NCBI RefSeq assembly: GCF_002871935.1
Contig: NZ_PNHQ01000003.1
Span: 74,164-138,163 of the forward strand
Length of the DNA stretch: 64,000 bases
From: Aerococcus viridans
GTDB lineage: Bacteria; Bacillota; Bacilli; Lactobacillales; Aerococcaceae
Direction: 5' to 3'
Shown: piece by piece, positions 44,536 to 53,161 of the stretch
How positions within the stretch are numbered: position 1 is the first letter of the stretch
How the letters are laid out: each line of letters begins with the position of its first letter
Program-made: the position numbers and the translations under genes
Notes under the pieces: model-generated
Told to the model about the DNA's origin: nothing
The model's input: the letters and a program-made list of their open reading frames with translations, nothing else
Databases searched by the model: none

Positions 44536-45705
44536 CTAGCTTTCTTTGTGTTGGTGAACATAGTTAAAAATTTCTTCAACTTCCGCTTCTGTATCTGCTA
44601 GAATGCCGAAAAATTGATTACCTTGCAAGGCTGCAAAGGCATCCGGTAAGCGTTTTGAGAAGACGAGTCGGTCGCCATAATGACTACGTAATGCAACTTC
44701 ATCATGGGCGTAAGTATTTTGATCACGGTGAGTAATGGCTACACAATATCGAGCCGGTTCATTAGGCGTTTCAATAGGTTTGCCATCTACAATACGGGCA
44801 TATTGACGGAACAAGTCGATATGATTAGCAAAGTTATACATATCAATTGCATACCCGCCTGCTACTCGATTATTGTATTCAACTACTAAATAATCATCCC
44901 CATCTTCAAAGAATTCAATATGGAAAAAGCGTTCTTTCATGCCAAATTGTTTCACGATGGCTTGACCATATGCACGTAGTTTTTCTGGCAATTCTTTTTG
45001 GATGATATAACCATAGTCTAATTGGTATTTCAATACCTCTAAGGTTGGGTCACGGTAATATAAACCAGTTTCAAAGACGATTTCGCCATTTTGATCGATC
45101 AATCCATCATAAGATAATAATTTTGCATCTTCAATATAAGGTTCAAAGAAATAGGCATCCTTTTCATCCCAGTCAGCAATAAATTGCGCCACTGCTTCTT
45201 GATCTTTTAACTTGTAAGTCCCTGAAGACCCCACACCTGAGTTGGGTTTGGCTACTAAAGGAAGGCCAAGTTCCTTGACGATTCGGTTGATGGTTCCTTT
45301 TTTATTGGCCACTTTTCCTGGAACCGTTGGAACGCCCGCCTTGGTAAATAATTTCTTCATTTCAGACTTAAATTTAACCTTGCGCAAATCTTTTGGCTTG
45401 TTTCCGGGAATATTAAACTGTTCACGAATCTCAGCTTCCAAATTCAACCAATACTCATTTTGCGACTCAATCCGGTCAATCTTTCCATGTTTAAAGAATA
45501 AGTAAGCCACAGCTCTTTTTACTTCATCAATATTTTCTAAATCATTCACTTTATAGTATTCAGTTAAATCATCTTTTAAGGATTGTGGTAATTGGTCATA
45601 AGGTTCCTGACCGATGCCAAGAACGTTGAAACCTTGCTGTTTTAACCGGTTAGTAAATAATTGAAAATTCTCTGGATAAAAAGGTGATGTTACAATAAAA
45701 TTCAT
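44536..45705 (-). CDS. ATP-grasp domain protein
   Basis: A 389-residue carbamoyl-phosphate-synthase-like ATP-grasp enzyme: a pre-ATP-grasp N-terminal domain (MNFIVTSPFYPENFQLFTNR), then LGLPLVAKPNSGVGSSGTYKL (ATP loop, about residue 165), FFEPYIEDAKLLSYDGLI, and FFHIEFFEDGDDYLVVEYNNRVAGGY with the metal-binding E and N. Such enzymes join a carboxylate to an amine or thiol through an acyl phosphate. The start at 45705 lies after GGAGGAACTGAC; the frame extends to 45723 without a ribosome site. It pairs with the esterase. Confidence 0.85.
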   Translation of the reverse strand: MNFIVTSPFYPENFQLFTNRLKQQGFNVLGIGQEPYDQLPQSLKDDLTEYYKVNDLENIDEVKRAVAYLFFKHGKIDRIESQNEYWLNLEAEIREQFNIPGNKPKDLRKVKFKSEMKKLFTKAGVPTVPGKVANKKGTINRIVKELGLPLVAKPNSGVGSSGTYKLKDQEAVAQFIADWDEKDAYFFEPYIEDAKLLSYDGLIDQNGEIVFETGLYYRDPTLEVLKYQLDYGYIIQKELPEKLRAYGQAIVKQFGMKERFFHIEFFEDGDDYLVVEYNNRVAGGYAIDMYNFANHIDLFRQYARIVDGKPIETPNEPARYCVAITHRDQNTYAHDEVALRSHYGDRLVFSKRLPDAFAALQGNQFFGILADTEAEVEEIFNYVHQHKES

Positions 45706-45914
45706 GTCAGTTCCTCCGCTCAAGGTCTTTTTTACTATACATTAATATTTGATTAGAACTTATCAATCATTATAAGTGGTAACTCATGCAAAAGCAATTG
45801 CATTTAAGTTATGGGAAACGCATTCATTCGCTCTTTTAAAGCCTGCATAACGGGCATCCTGTATCATTTGAACTTAATATACGCATCGGTTAAAATGGAC
45901 AACGGAGGTGTTTT

Positions 45915-46574
45915 ATGACACAAGAAGTTACTTTAAGATCTGCCCAACCAGCAGATTATCCTGCACTACATGCATTAAACCGTGGTGCTTGGTTTAAATC
46001 AGATTATATTGCATATCCTGAAGCAACAAACGCATACGTAGACTTAGACTTAAATAGTTCCCTGAGTAATGCTTCTATGGCTACGGTAGCTGAAGTCGAT
46101 GGGAAAATCGCTGGTGTGATTTTGGTTTCTGCTGATTCAGAACCTAAATACGGACGCATGTTAATGCAATCCACTATTGATGCTGCGGCAACTCTCCACG
46201 CACAAGGACAAGAAATTGCCGACTACTTTTATGACCGAATGAAAGTAGAAAGTGAATATGATGCACAATTACTAGAACAAGCACAGGCAAATACGGACTA
46301 TGATGGTCGTATCGTTTTATTCATCATGGATCCAGAATTCCAAGGACTAGGTATTGGTAGCAAGTTATTCCAAGCGGCTAAAGACTATTTTGAAGCCACT
46401 AACGTGCAAAATTATTACCTATTCACTGACTCTTCATGTAATTATCCTTTCTATGACCACAAAGGAATGCACCGTGCAGGTAACATAACTTATCATCAAC
46501 CCGGTCTATTTGAACCGTTTGATGGTTCAAAAAGTACTGAACCTTTTGAATTTTTCATCTATGATAATCAATAA
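45915..46574 (+). CDS. GNAT family N-acetyltransferase
   Basis: A 219-residue GNAT protein: LRSAQPADYPALHALNRGAW at the N-terminus, the acetyl-CoA binding FQGLGIGSKLFQAAKDYFEA (about residue 143), and FTDSSCNYPFYDHKGMHRAG at the end. Acceptor unknown. It stands alone, with ACGGAGGTG before ATG 45915 and a strong terminator after it. Confidence 0.85.
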   Translation: MTQEVTLRSAQPADYPALHALNRGAWFKSDYIAYPEATNAYVDLDLNSSLSNASMATVAEVDGKIAGVILVSADSEPKYGRMLMQSTIDAAATLHAQGQEIADYFYDRMKVESEYDAQLLEQAQANTDYDGRIVLFIMDPEFQGLGIGSKLFQAAKDYFEATNVQNYYLFTDSSCNYPFYDHKGMHRAGNITYHQPGLFEPFDGSKSTEPFEFFIYDNQ

Positions 46575-46578
46575 CTAT

Positions 46579-46619
46579 AAATAAGGAGGCATGACACTGT
46601 TGTCATAGCCTCCTTATTT
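46579..46619 (+). terminator. Terminator after the GNAT gene
   Basis: AAATAAGGAGGC (46579-46590) pairs perfectly with GCCTCCTTATTT (46608-46619). Confidence 0.85.
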
Positions 46620-46672
46620 CATTGAATTTACTTTTTAAAATTAATAATAAGAATTAAGTTTACATACTTAAA

Positions 46673-46712
46673 ATAGCGTTGATAAATAGTTTAAATTATT
46701 CATCAACGCTAT
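46673..46712 (-). terminator. Terminator after the FLP regulator gene
   Basis: ATAGCGTTGAT (46673-46683) and ATCAACGCTAT (46702-46712) form a perfect 11-bp stem; the minus strand continues TTTTAAG. It closes the metal/redox operon. Confidence 0.75.
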
Positions 46713-46731
46713 ATATCATAATTATATATCT

Positions 46732-47424
46732 TTAACTCGATGCAAATAATAATTCATCTAGATCAAATATTTCAATATATTTATGTGTATGTTGTTTAAT
46801 TAAGCCTTTATCCTCTAACGAAGAGAACTTCCGACTGATTGTTTCCGGCGTTGTACCTAAATAAGAAGCTAGCTCCTTTTTTGACATTGGTAAAGTCACA
46901 TAAGTATGATTTTCCTCATCTTCAACATATTCTGCTAGAAAATTAATAATACGAGACTCTACCTGCTCCATACCAACTTGCATCGTTTGCTTTTCTGATA
47001 CCTGTAAACGCTTCGTTACATCTGAAAGTATTCGTCTCATAATTTCTGGGTAAGCATCTAGATAATTATCCATATCTTTTTTATGAATTCTACATATGCT
47101 TACTTCTGATATTGCTTCAGCATAATTAGAATGGTAACTTTCAGTTTGAAAAATAGCCACTTCTCCCATAAAATCACCAGGATTTAGTATACGTACAGTT
47201 TGTTCACGACCGGATTCATTTAAGTGATAAATACGTACACGCCCATTATTTACGATATATAGTGTGTCATCTTTATCACCATTTCCAAATAATAACGCAT
47301 TCTTTGCATAATGTACTTCACGCGCTGATTGTGCAATCAAACTCATTTGTTCTTCATTTAAGTGGTTAAAAATTGGTACTAACCGTATACAATCTACATG
47401 ACTATGGTGATGGTGGTGTGCCAT
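46732..47424 (-). CDS. Crp/Fnr-family (FLP-type) transcription regulator with His-rich N-terminus
   Basis: A 230-residue regulator: cyclic-nucleotide-binding-like beta roll (about 20-120), dimer helix, and a winged helix with recognition segment TTPETISRKFSSLE (E194, S197, R198), the same E..SR reading head FNR uses for TTGAT. The N-terminus is MAHHHHHSHVDC. Only two cysteines, C12 and C111, are present; Lactobacillus FLP uses a Cys pair at similar places (about 5 and 112) as a thiol switch, and there is no four-Cys Fe-S set. FNR boxes lie in front of two genes of its own operon, so autoregulation is likely. Confidence 0.85.
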   Translation of the reverse strand: MAHHHHHSHVDCIRLVPIFNHLNEEQMSLIAQSAREVHYAKNALLFGNGDKDDTLYIVNNGRVRIYHLNESGREQTVRILNPGDFMGEVAIFQTESYHSNYAEAISEVSICRIHKKDMDNYLDAYPEIMRRILSDVTKRLQVSEKQTMQVGMEQVESRIINFLAEYVEDEENHTYVTLPMSKKELASYLGTTPETISRKFSSLEDKGLIKQHTHKYIEIFDLDELLFASS

Positions 47425-47440
47425 ACAAGTTTCCTCCTAA

Positions 47441-47992
47441 TTAATCGTTATCTATATAGTCATCGTCTTCTAACGCATCCTTATTAACAAAGGCTTGAAG
47501 TTGCCAAATATTTACATCTAAATAATCTTTATAACTAATTAGTAAATCCTCTAACGCATCATCAGCTTCTTCTTGAGCTAAACGCGTTGCACGAACGGTA
47601 AATTCACGATTAGTTCTAAAATCCTCTACTAACTGTAAGACCATTTCTTCAGCAGAATAATATTTTTCAGATGAATCTTCAGAGATTATGGTAAATTCCT
47701 GAAATTCAGCAGTTGTTGATGCTGGCTTAAATCCTGATGCTAGTAAACGTTCTGCAATTTTATCAAACCATGTCTCATTCTCATTATACAATTTCTCAAA
47801 TAACTCATGCAATGCATAGAAATTTGCTCCTTTTACATACCAATGATATTGATGTAATTTTACATGTAAGGTATGAATATTGGCGAGTACATGATCTGTA
47901 ACAGCTGCAGCATTAATCTTGGTATGGTGAATGTGTTCTTTATAGGCTTTTTCAGCAGCTAATTTTTCTTGTCTTTCGTTTAATGTTGTCAT
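47441..47992 (-). CDS. Dps-family ferritin-like protein
   Basis: A 183-residue Dps protein. The inter-subunit ferroxidase site reads HQYHWYVKGANFYALHELFEKLYNENETWFDKIAERLLASG (about 48-88; the key His, Asp and Glu are all present). It oxidises and stores iron as a dodecamer, protecting DNA from peroxide. Position between the HMA chaperone gene (2 bases away) and the FLP regulator (16 bases away) points to a joint response to iron or oxygen. Confidence 0.9.
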   Translation of the reverse strand: MTTLNERQEKLAAEKAYKEHIHHTKINAAAVTDHVLANIHTLHVKLHQYHWYVKGANFYALHELFEKLYNENETWFDKIAERLLASGFKPASTTAEFQEFTIISEDSSEKYYSAEEMVLQLVEDFRTNREFTVRATRLAQEEADDALEDLLISYKDYLDVNIWQLQAFVNKDALEDDDYIDND

Positions 47993-47993
47993 T

Positions 47994-48230
47994 TTATAAT
48001 CCTTCCTTTACTTTTGAACTAATAACGGCATACCCTAAGTTTTCAATTGTGTTTTCAATTGTACTCAAATTGACCTGTTCTTCATCAAAATCCACTTTTA
48101 CCTTACTTGCATTAAACAGCACTTTTACAGAATCTTTGTCTACTCCAGCAGTCTGCTTTAAACCACTTTCAATTTTTTGTAAACATGATGGGCAAGTTAA
48201 TGTTTCTAATTTTAATGTCGCTTTCGTCAT
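47994..48230 (-). CDS. Heavy-metal-associated (HMA) domain protein, CopZ-like
   Basis: A 78-residue single HMA domain: MTKATLKLETLTCPSCLQKIESGL carries a CPSC metal site instead of the usual MxCxxC spacing residue set. ATG 48230 follows AAAGGAGTGATAGAT; the frame to 48293 runs back into the promoter and is not used. It has its own FNR-box promoter. It probably carries a metal ion to or from the adjacent P-type ATPase. Confidence 0.85.
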   Translation of the reverse strand: MTKATLKLETLTCPSCLQKIESGLKQTAGVDKDSVKVLFNASKVKVDFDEEQVNLSTIENTIENLGYAVISSKVKEGL

Positions 48231-48251
48231 ATCTATCACTCCTTTAATTAA

Positions 48252-48293
48252 ATTATATAAAGTATTTTTTTTTAAATAATTGATGCGGATCAA
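48252..48293 (-). promoter_or_regulatory. FNR/FLP-box promoter in front of the HMA gene
   Basis: The perfect box TTGATCCGCATCAA (48280-48293, minus strand) lies 22 bases upstream of TATAAT (48252-48257), which centres it at about -41.5 from the expected start point, the class II activator position. It overlaps the stop codon of the P-type ATPase gene. Confidence 0.8.
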
Positions 48294-50144
48294 TTATTTT
48301 AATTGATATCCTCTTAATCTCATTGCATTTAAAATAACGACCAAAATACTAGCCTCATGAACTAACATTCCAATTGACATAGACATCCATTCACTGAATA
48401 TTAAACTAACGAGTAATATTATCACCACACCAACAGCAATAAGAATATTTTGTCGCATATTCGCATATGTCCCTTTAGCTAAACCTAAAGCATGGGGGAG
48501 ACGATTAAAATTGGAATTCATCAAAACAACATCTGAACTTTCAATGGCTACATCTGTTCCATTTCCCATAGCTATCCCTACTTCTGCAGTAGCTAGAGAG
48601 GGGCTATCATTCACACCATCACCAATAAAAGCAACAATTTCACCATTAGACTGTCTTTCTTTTAGAAATGACTGCTTATCTTCAGGCAGCATATCGCCAT
48701 GGGCCTCGGTTAAGCCTAGCTCCTTTTTAACTAAATTAACTGTACCTTGATTATCCCCTGATAATACAATGAGGTTGTTAACTCCAAGTGATTTTAATTT
48801 TTGTAAGTTTTGTTTTACACCTGGTCGAACTTGGTCACGGATTCCCATTAAAATTGTTAACTGATGATCAACTGCTGTTAATACAATTGAACTACCAGCT
48901 CTTTCTAAGGCATCTAATTTTCTAAGCACATCATCAGATAGTGGTATACTTTCTTGTTCCATTAAAGATTTGTTCCCTACCGCAACCATGTGCCCATCAA
49001 CGTGGGCAATTATACCCCCACCTTTTATCACTTGTGTACGCTCTACAGATCGGGGCTTATATTGCGCTAACTTATTTGTAATAGCGTCTGCTAAGGGATG
49101 GTCAGATTCCCTTTCAACTGAGAATAATAGCGATAAATCCTCCTCTTGATTATTTCCATAGTAAACAAATTCGCTCACTTCAGGCTTTCCTTCAGTCAAG
49201 GTACCAGTTTTATCAAATAGGACTGTATCTACATTCGCAAAATGACTAATCACTTCAGAACCTTTAAACAAAATACCATTCTTTGCACCATTTCCTATAC
49301 CCGCCACGTTTGAAACCGGTCCACCAATGACCAAGGCTCCCGGGCAACCAAGTACTAATACAGTAACTGCTAGTGCCGTATCTTTAGTGAATATCCAAAC
49401 TAATAACCCAATGATAAGTACTACAGGTGTATACCAACGAGAGAACTGGTCAATAAATCGCTCAGCTTCCGATTTAGAATCTTGTGCCTCTTCTACTAAT
49501 TCAATAATTTGACCAAATGTAGAATCTTCTCCAATTCTATCAGCAACTATTTGAATGGTACCATTATCCATAATGGTACCGGCAAATACTTCGTCACCTT
49601 TCTCTTTCTTTAGCGGTAAAGATTCACCGGTGATATTAGCCTCATTTACATGTCCCTTTCCAGTAGTTACCCTACCATCTACTGGAATCTTAGCGCCAGT
49701 TTTTACTAAGAGAATATCTCCTTCCTCTACTTCATCAATATCTACTTCTTCAAATTGTCCTTCGTGCAATTGCTTAAAAGCAGTCTCTGGAGCCATTTCT
49801 GTCAACTCTTTAATCGCAGATCGAGTTTGCTTAAGTGTGCGCTGCTCTAAATATGAGCCAAATAAAAATAAAAAAGTAACAATAGCTGACTCTTCGTAAT
49901 TTTGAATAAAGAAAGCACCAATTACCGCTATCGTTACTAAAACATCAATACTCACTACTTTTACTTTCATAGCTTGAAAAGCCTGTATTGCAATTGGTAA
50001 AACACCCAATATGGAAGCAATGATAAAAGCACTATTAAAGATAATCGTATTAGTAAAAATGAAATGTGCAATAAATCCTGTAATAATCAGTAAGCCATTA
50101 ATAACCATGATATGATTTTTATGTTTCAAAATAATCTGTTGCAT
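48294..50144 (-). CDS. Heavy-metal P1B-type ATPase with CPG motif
   Basis: A 616-residue P1B ATPase: actuator ITGES (171-175), transmembrane metal motif LGCPGALVIGGP with C267-P268-G269 in place of CPC/SPC, phosphorylation DKTGTLTEGKP (D311) and GDGVNDSPSLA hinge. There is no N-terminal HMA domain; the separate downstream gene may supply it. The end HEASILVVILNAMRLRGYQLK keeps the HE...N...R residues. The ion is uncertain (Fe, Zn, Cd or Cu). Dps and an FLP regulator in the same operon argue for iron or redox-linked export. Confidence 0.9.
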   Translation of the reverse strand: MQQIILKHKNHIMVINGLLIITGFIAHFIFTNTIIFNSAFIIASILGVLPIAIQAFQAMKVKVVSIDVLVTIAVIGAFFIQNYEESAIVTFLFLFGSYLEQRTLKQTRSAIKELTEMAPETAFKQLHEGQFEEVDIDEVEEGDILLVKTGAKIPVDGRVTTGKGHVNEANITGESLPLKKEKGDEVFAGTIMDNGTIQIVADRIGEDSTFGQIIELVEEAQDSKSEAERFIDQFSRWYTPVVLIIGLLVWIFTKDTALAVTVLVLGCPGALVIGGPVSNVAGIGNGAKNGILFKGSEVISHFANVDTVLFDKTGTLTEGKPEVSEFVYYGNNQEEDLSLLFSVERESDHPLADAITNKLAQYKPRSVERTQVIKGGGIIAHVDGHMVAVGNKSLMEQESIPLSDDVLRKLDALERAGSSIVLTAVDHQLTILMGIRDQVRPGVKQNLQKLKSLGVNNLIVLSGDNQGTVNLVKKELGLTEAHGDMLPEDKQSFLKERQSNGEIVAFIGDGVNDSPSLATAEVGIAMGNGTDVAIESSDVVLMNSNFNRLPHALGLAKGTYANMRQNILIAVGVVIILLVSLIFSEWMSMSIGMLVHEASILVVILNAMRLRGYQLK

Positions 50145-50175
50145 ATAAATCCCTCCTATAAGTTTTTACAAATAT

Positions 50176-50217
50176 AGTATATGCATTTTTGAGAGATCTA
50201 TAATTGATGCACATCAA
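50176..50217 (-). promoter_or_regulatory. FNR/FLP-box promoter of the metal operon
   Basis: The perfect box TTGATGTGCATCAA (50204-50217, minus strand) lies 22 bases upstream of TATACT (50176-50181), again centred at about -41.5. The leader to the ATPase ATG is about 25 bases. Confidence 0.8.
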
Positions 50218-50537
50218 TTCTATAAGCATAGGATAAAAATAGAAGTTAAAATCTTTTATTTTAAAAATGAATTATTATCCTTGAAACAGAAGTGAAAATT
50301 ATAAATAAGCGTTTGTTATTTACAGTTGATTGAATCTTTTTTATTTTTTTAATTTTAAAGATCAATACATCTCCTACAAAAAAAGGCTTACACACTTGAT
50401 AAGACCGTCTAAATTCTGGATAGCATAAAAGATATCAAAAGATTTTTATACACTGGTTACCTTTTTCCATAATATTAACTTATTTAGATCTTGCGCTCAT
50501 ATCTTTCTGAACAAAATAGTTAACTCAAATTTTCCAC
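50218..50537. other. AT-rich intergenic stretch without a visible gene
   Basis: About 320 bases between the metal operon promoter and the gtf3 terminator. Stops occur in all frames, and I see no RNA gene, repeat or convincing promoter apart from scattered TATAAT-like words. Confidence 0.5.
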
Positions 50538-50581
50538 AAAAAAAAGAGGAAGAAAATTTTACTTTAAAATCTTTTTCCTCT
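50538..50581 (-). terminator. Terminator after gtf3 (end of accessory Sec locus)
   Basis: On the minus strand AGAGGAAAAAGATTTTAA and TTTTCTTCCTCT arms form a long stem followed by seven T residues (A-run 50538-50544 on the plus strand), about 50 bases after the gtf3 stop. Confidence 0.85.
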
Positions 50582-50629
50582 CATTATTTAGTTAACAGAA
50601 ACTTTTTGTCATAGCCTCCTCTTCTTTTT

Positions 50630-51634
50630 CTATTTATTTAAAACTATTTGATGGATTGCGTCCGTTAAAACTTTCTTCGTGAATTGACCTGTTCTAAGTA
50701 AAAAGGCAAAGTTTGCTACATTTTCTTTAAATACTTCATATTCCTCCATACTTATTTTCGCAATTATTGCATCTGCCTCATCTAGCGAGTCCACGACAAA
50801 ACCTAATTGATGGTCATTGATCAATTGCGCATTAGATAAATTTCTCGGGACAATAACAGGAATCCCCGCCGCTAGGTAGGTCCCCAATTTATATGAATTA
50901 CACAAAGCAAAATATTCTTGGATGTCAGGATTTTCTGTCCAAACTAATCCAAATCCCCCTTCAGACAAATGACTAACTAATGCTGCATCTGAATGCCAAC
51001 CTAAGTAGGTTGTTTTTTCATTCAAGTCTTCTCCTATAGGATTTGAATACACTTTAAGTGGTATCTCTCCAGCCCAATCTTTTACAAAATCAAATTTTTC
51101 TGCACTTCCAGCAAAGTGAATTTCACGCTTAAAAGTTGTTTTGGACAGATCATAAGCTATTGGATGATCCCACATTTGTTGAATAATGATGTTTTCAATA
51201 GTTAATCCTTCTTCAATGAGGCGATTTTTCATATTTTCTGAAGGTACAATCAAACAATCAACTTGATTAAAGAGTTCAATATATGGTGCCATTAAATAGT
51301 AATTAGATTTAAACTGTAATGGGACGACATCATGTAAATAGATAGCGATTTTTACATTCCGATAACTTTTTAATTTGTTGACTAAGGCTTGTTCAAACTC
51401 TAAAGAGTTCCAGGTAGGCAGTTGTAAAATAACAATATCTTCTGCAGAAACGGAAGCAATAATACCATCTAGCCGAGTCGATAGTTCACCGGGACTGTCC
51501 ACAGTTATGGGATAGTTATAGATGCCCAGTTCATTAATTCCTAACTCTCTAGCCACTTGAGCCGTCATGTTTTGTGAAATCATTGCCGTTGATTCACTAG
51601 ATTGTCCATACAAATTTGTAATATGTGTCCGCAT
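50630..51634 (-). CDS. gtf3: Gtf3-type glycosyltransferase of the SRR glycoprotein locus
   Basis: A 334-residue GT-B enzyme of the Gtf3/Nss family: MRTHITNLYGQSSESTAMIS, ILQLPTWNSLEFE, IAIYLHDVVPL, GGFGLVWTENPDIQEYFALCNSYKLGTYLAAGIPVIVP. In streptococci Gtf3 adds glucose to the first GlcNAc placed by GtfA/GtfB on the serine-rich adhesin. It is the last gene of this cluster, 12 bases after the Asp4-like gene, with GAGGGGGAAGAC before ATG. Confidence 0.9.
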   Translation of the reverse strand: MRTHITNLYGQSSESTAMISQNMTAQVARELGINELGIYNYPITVDSPGELSTRLDGIIASVSAEDIVILQLPTWNSLEFEQALVNKLKSYRNVKIAIYLHDVVPLQFKSNYYLMAPYIELFNQVDCLIVPSENMKNRLIEEGLTIENIIIQQMWDHPIAYDLSKTTFKREIHFAGSAEKFDFVKDWAGEIPLKVYSNPIGEDLNEKTTYLGWHSDAALVSHLSEGGFGLVWTENPDIQEYFALCNSYKLGTYLAAGIPVIVPRNLSNAQLINDHQLGFVVDSLDEADAIIAKISMEEYEVFKENVANFAFLLRTGQFTKKVLTDAIHQIVLNK

Positions 51635-51645
51635 GTCTTCCCCCT

Positions 51646-51828
51646 CTAAAATAACATTATAAGAATTCTAAGTAGTCCGAAAATCACCGATCCACCAATA
51701 ATGATAGACATTAGTGTCCCAATGGTATTCTTTGGTTTCTTTTTATTTGATTTATGATTTCTATCACGTTCAGCTTTCATTTGCTGATCAATTCTTGTTT
51801 GAAATAGGTCTTTACTTTTATTAGACAT
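51646..51828 (-). CDS. asp4: Accessory Sec protein Asp4-like (small membrane protein)
   Basis: A 60-residue protein beginning MSNKSKDLFQTRIDQQMKAE, with a basic middle (NHKSNKKKPKN) and one C-terminal membrane helix (IGTLMSIIIGGSVIFGLLRILI). This is the size and layout of Asp4, which is thought to work with SecY2 like SecE. The ATG at 51828 lies 10 bases after GAGGG and overlaps the gtfB stop by 8 bases; an upstream start at 51864 is possible but less likely. Confidence 0.7.
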   Translation of the reverse strand: MSNKSKDLFQTRIDQQMKAERDRNHKSNKKKPKNTIGTLMSIIIGGSVIFGLLRILIMLF

Positions 51829-53161
51829 CAAAATATCCCTCAATCTCTTTAAATATTTCGACATAATCTGATTTTGTTACTGAATTCGCTGCTAGTTTTT
51901 GACTAACAAGCAACTTACTATGAATCTCAGGATTCTCAATACTCATTTTTAATAATTGAATCATTTCATCGAGTTGCATACGTTGGAATACAAGATTCGG
52001 ATACATGAACTTTTGATTATGCGTTGTTTCATCAAAACTCACTATAACCATTTGATAATCAAAAGCAGATCGAACTGCATTTACTATTTCATTACCATAA
52101 TTTAAATCTAAGAGCCAACCTACTTTTTCATATAAATTTCTGATTTTCTGCATGCTAGCGTTGGGATATAATTGAACATTTTCATAACGATTCAAGTTGG
52201 TTAATTTAGTGGACATTTCTGTTAGGGCTACTACATGGATTTTTAACTGCGGTAACCTTTGAACTATTTCTTCTAAATGTAATATTTGATCAGAATTTGT
52301 CGCAATGATCGCTTCATTTATCAAGTGCTCATTCTTTTTAAATGTATAAATGTATCCCAAATCATAGATAGGAATATCACTGTCACTTGAAACAAGTACT
52401 TTAAGGTGATCAGCGTATATTTTATCTGTCACAACAATCTGTTTGGTACTTGTTGAACCAGTTAAAATCATCTGCATATTACCAGGTATTTCACCCTTCG
52501 TATCTTCTTGCCAAATTAGGGTACTTTCCTTAGTTTCCTTACTATGCAACATAACTAGGAAAGGCAGTGCTAATGTATTATAGATGATATATGAAAGATT
52601 TACATCGTGTGCTCGTAGCGTATAAATGATAAAATCTATTTCTGTTTGGAATAATTGCATTCCATGCTCTTCCATTAAGATGTAAGTCTTAGTGTGATGG
52701 TTATAAATAATCTTTTCACGACCGTTACTATCGAAATAAGTAGTCGTCATCATACGTTGATCCTTTGTTAAAACTGTCTGCTTATAACGTATCCCTTGTT
52801 TATTATAGCCATCTATCCACCGTATATTTCCATGCTCATCAAACCATTCTACACGTTCTATAACTCTACTTTCACTTATTTTTGCAAAATGGATTTGTCC
52901 TCTTTTCTTATGATAGTCAATAATTTCACCTGATTGATTTGTCGCTGATATCTCCCAAAACTCTGGGACTGCAAGCTCATTAAAATAAAGTGGTTCACCG
53001 TCTAATGGATTATCTAGCCAAAGTTGATAAATACTTTGGACATCATCAGGCAAGAAACCATCATCTTGGCAAACAAAGGTCGGATAGGAAAATCCTGCTT
53101 TTATTAATGATTGGTGAAAATCTTTACTTAGTGAACTATAATCATTTAATAAATTAATCAT
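51821..53161 (-). CDS. gtfB: GtfB, chaperone subunit of the SRR O-GlcNAc transferase
   Basis: A 446-residue protein colinear with GtfB: MINLLNDYSSLSKDFHQSLI, FLPDDVQSIYQLW, HFAKISESRVIERVEWFDEHGNIRW, and a C-terminal GT-B-like half with poor catalytic motifs. GtfB binds the acceptor serines and directs GtfA. It overlaps gtfA by 8 bases, in keeping with a fixed ratio of the two subunits. Confidence 0.93.
   Translation of the reverse strand: MINLLNDYSSLSKDFHQSLIKAGFSYPTFVCQDDGFLPDDVQSIYQLWLDNPLDGEPLYFNELAVPEFWEISATNQSGEIIDYHKKRGQIHFAKISESRVIERVEWFDEHGNIRWIDGYNKQGIRYKQTVLTKDQRMMTTTYFDSNGREKIIYNHHTKTYILMEEHGMQLFQTEIDFIIYTLRAHDVNLSYIIYNTLALPFLVMLHSKETKESTLIWQEDTKGEIPGNMQMILTGSTSTKQIVVTDKIYADHLKVLVSSDSDIPIYDLGYIYTFKKNEHLINEAIIATNSDQILHLEEIVQRLPQLKIHVVALTEMSTKLTNLNRYENVQLYPNASMQKIRNLYEKVGWLLDLNYGNEIVNAVRSAFDYQMVIVSFDETTHNQKFMYPNLVFQRMQLDEMIQLLKMSIENPEIHSKLLVSQKLAANSVTKSDYVEIFKEIEGYFDV

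Noticed and set aside
48231-48293. 21-residue extension of the HMA protein
   Set aside because: This stretch contains the FNR box and -10 element; the ribosome site AAAGGAG serves ATG 48230.
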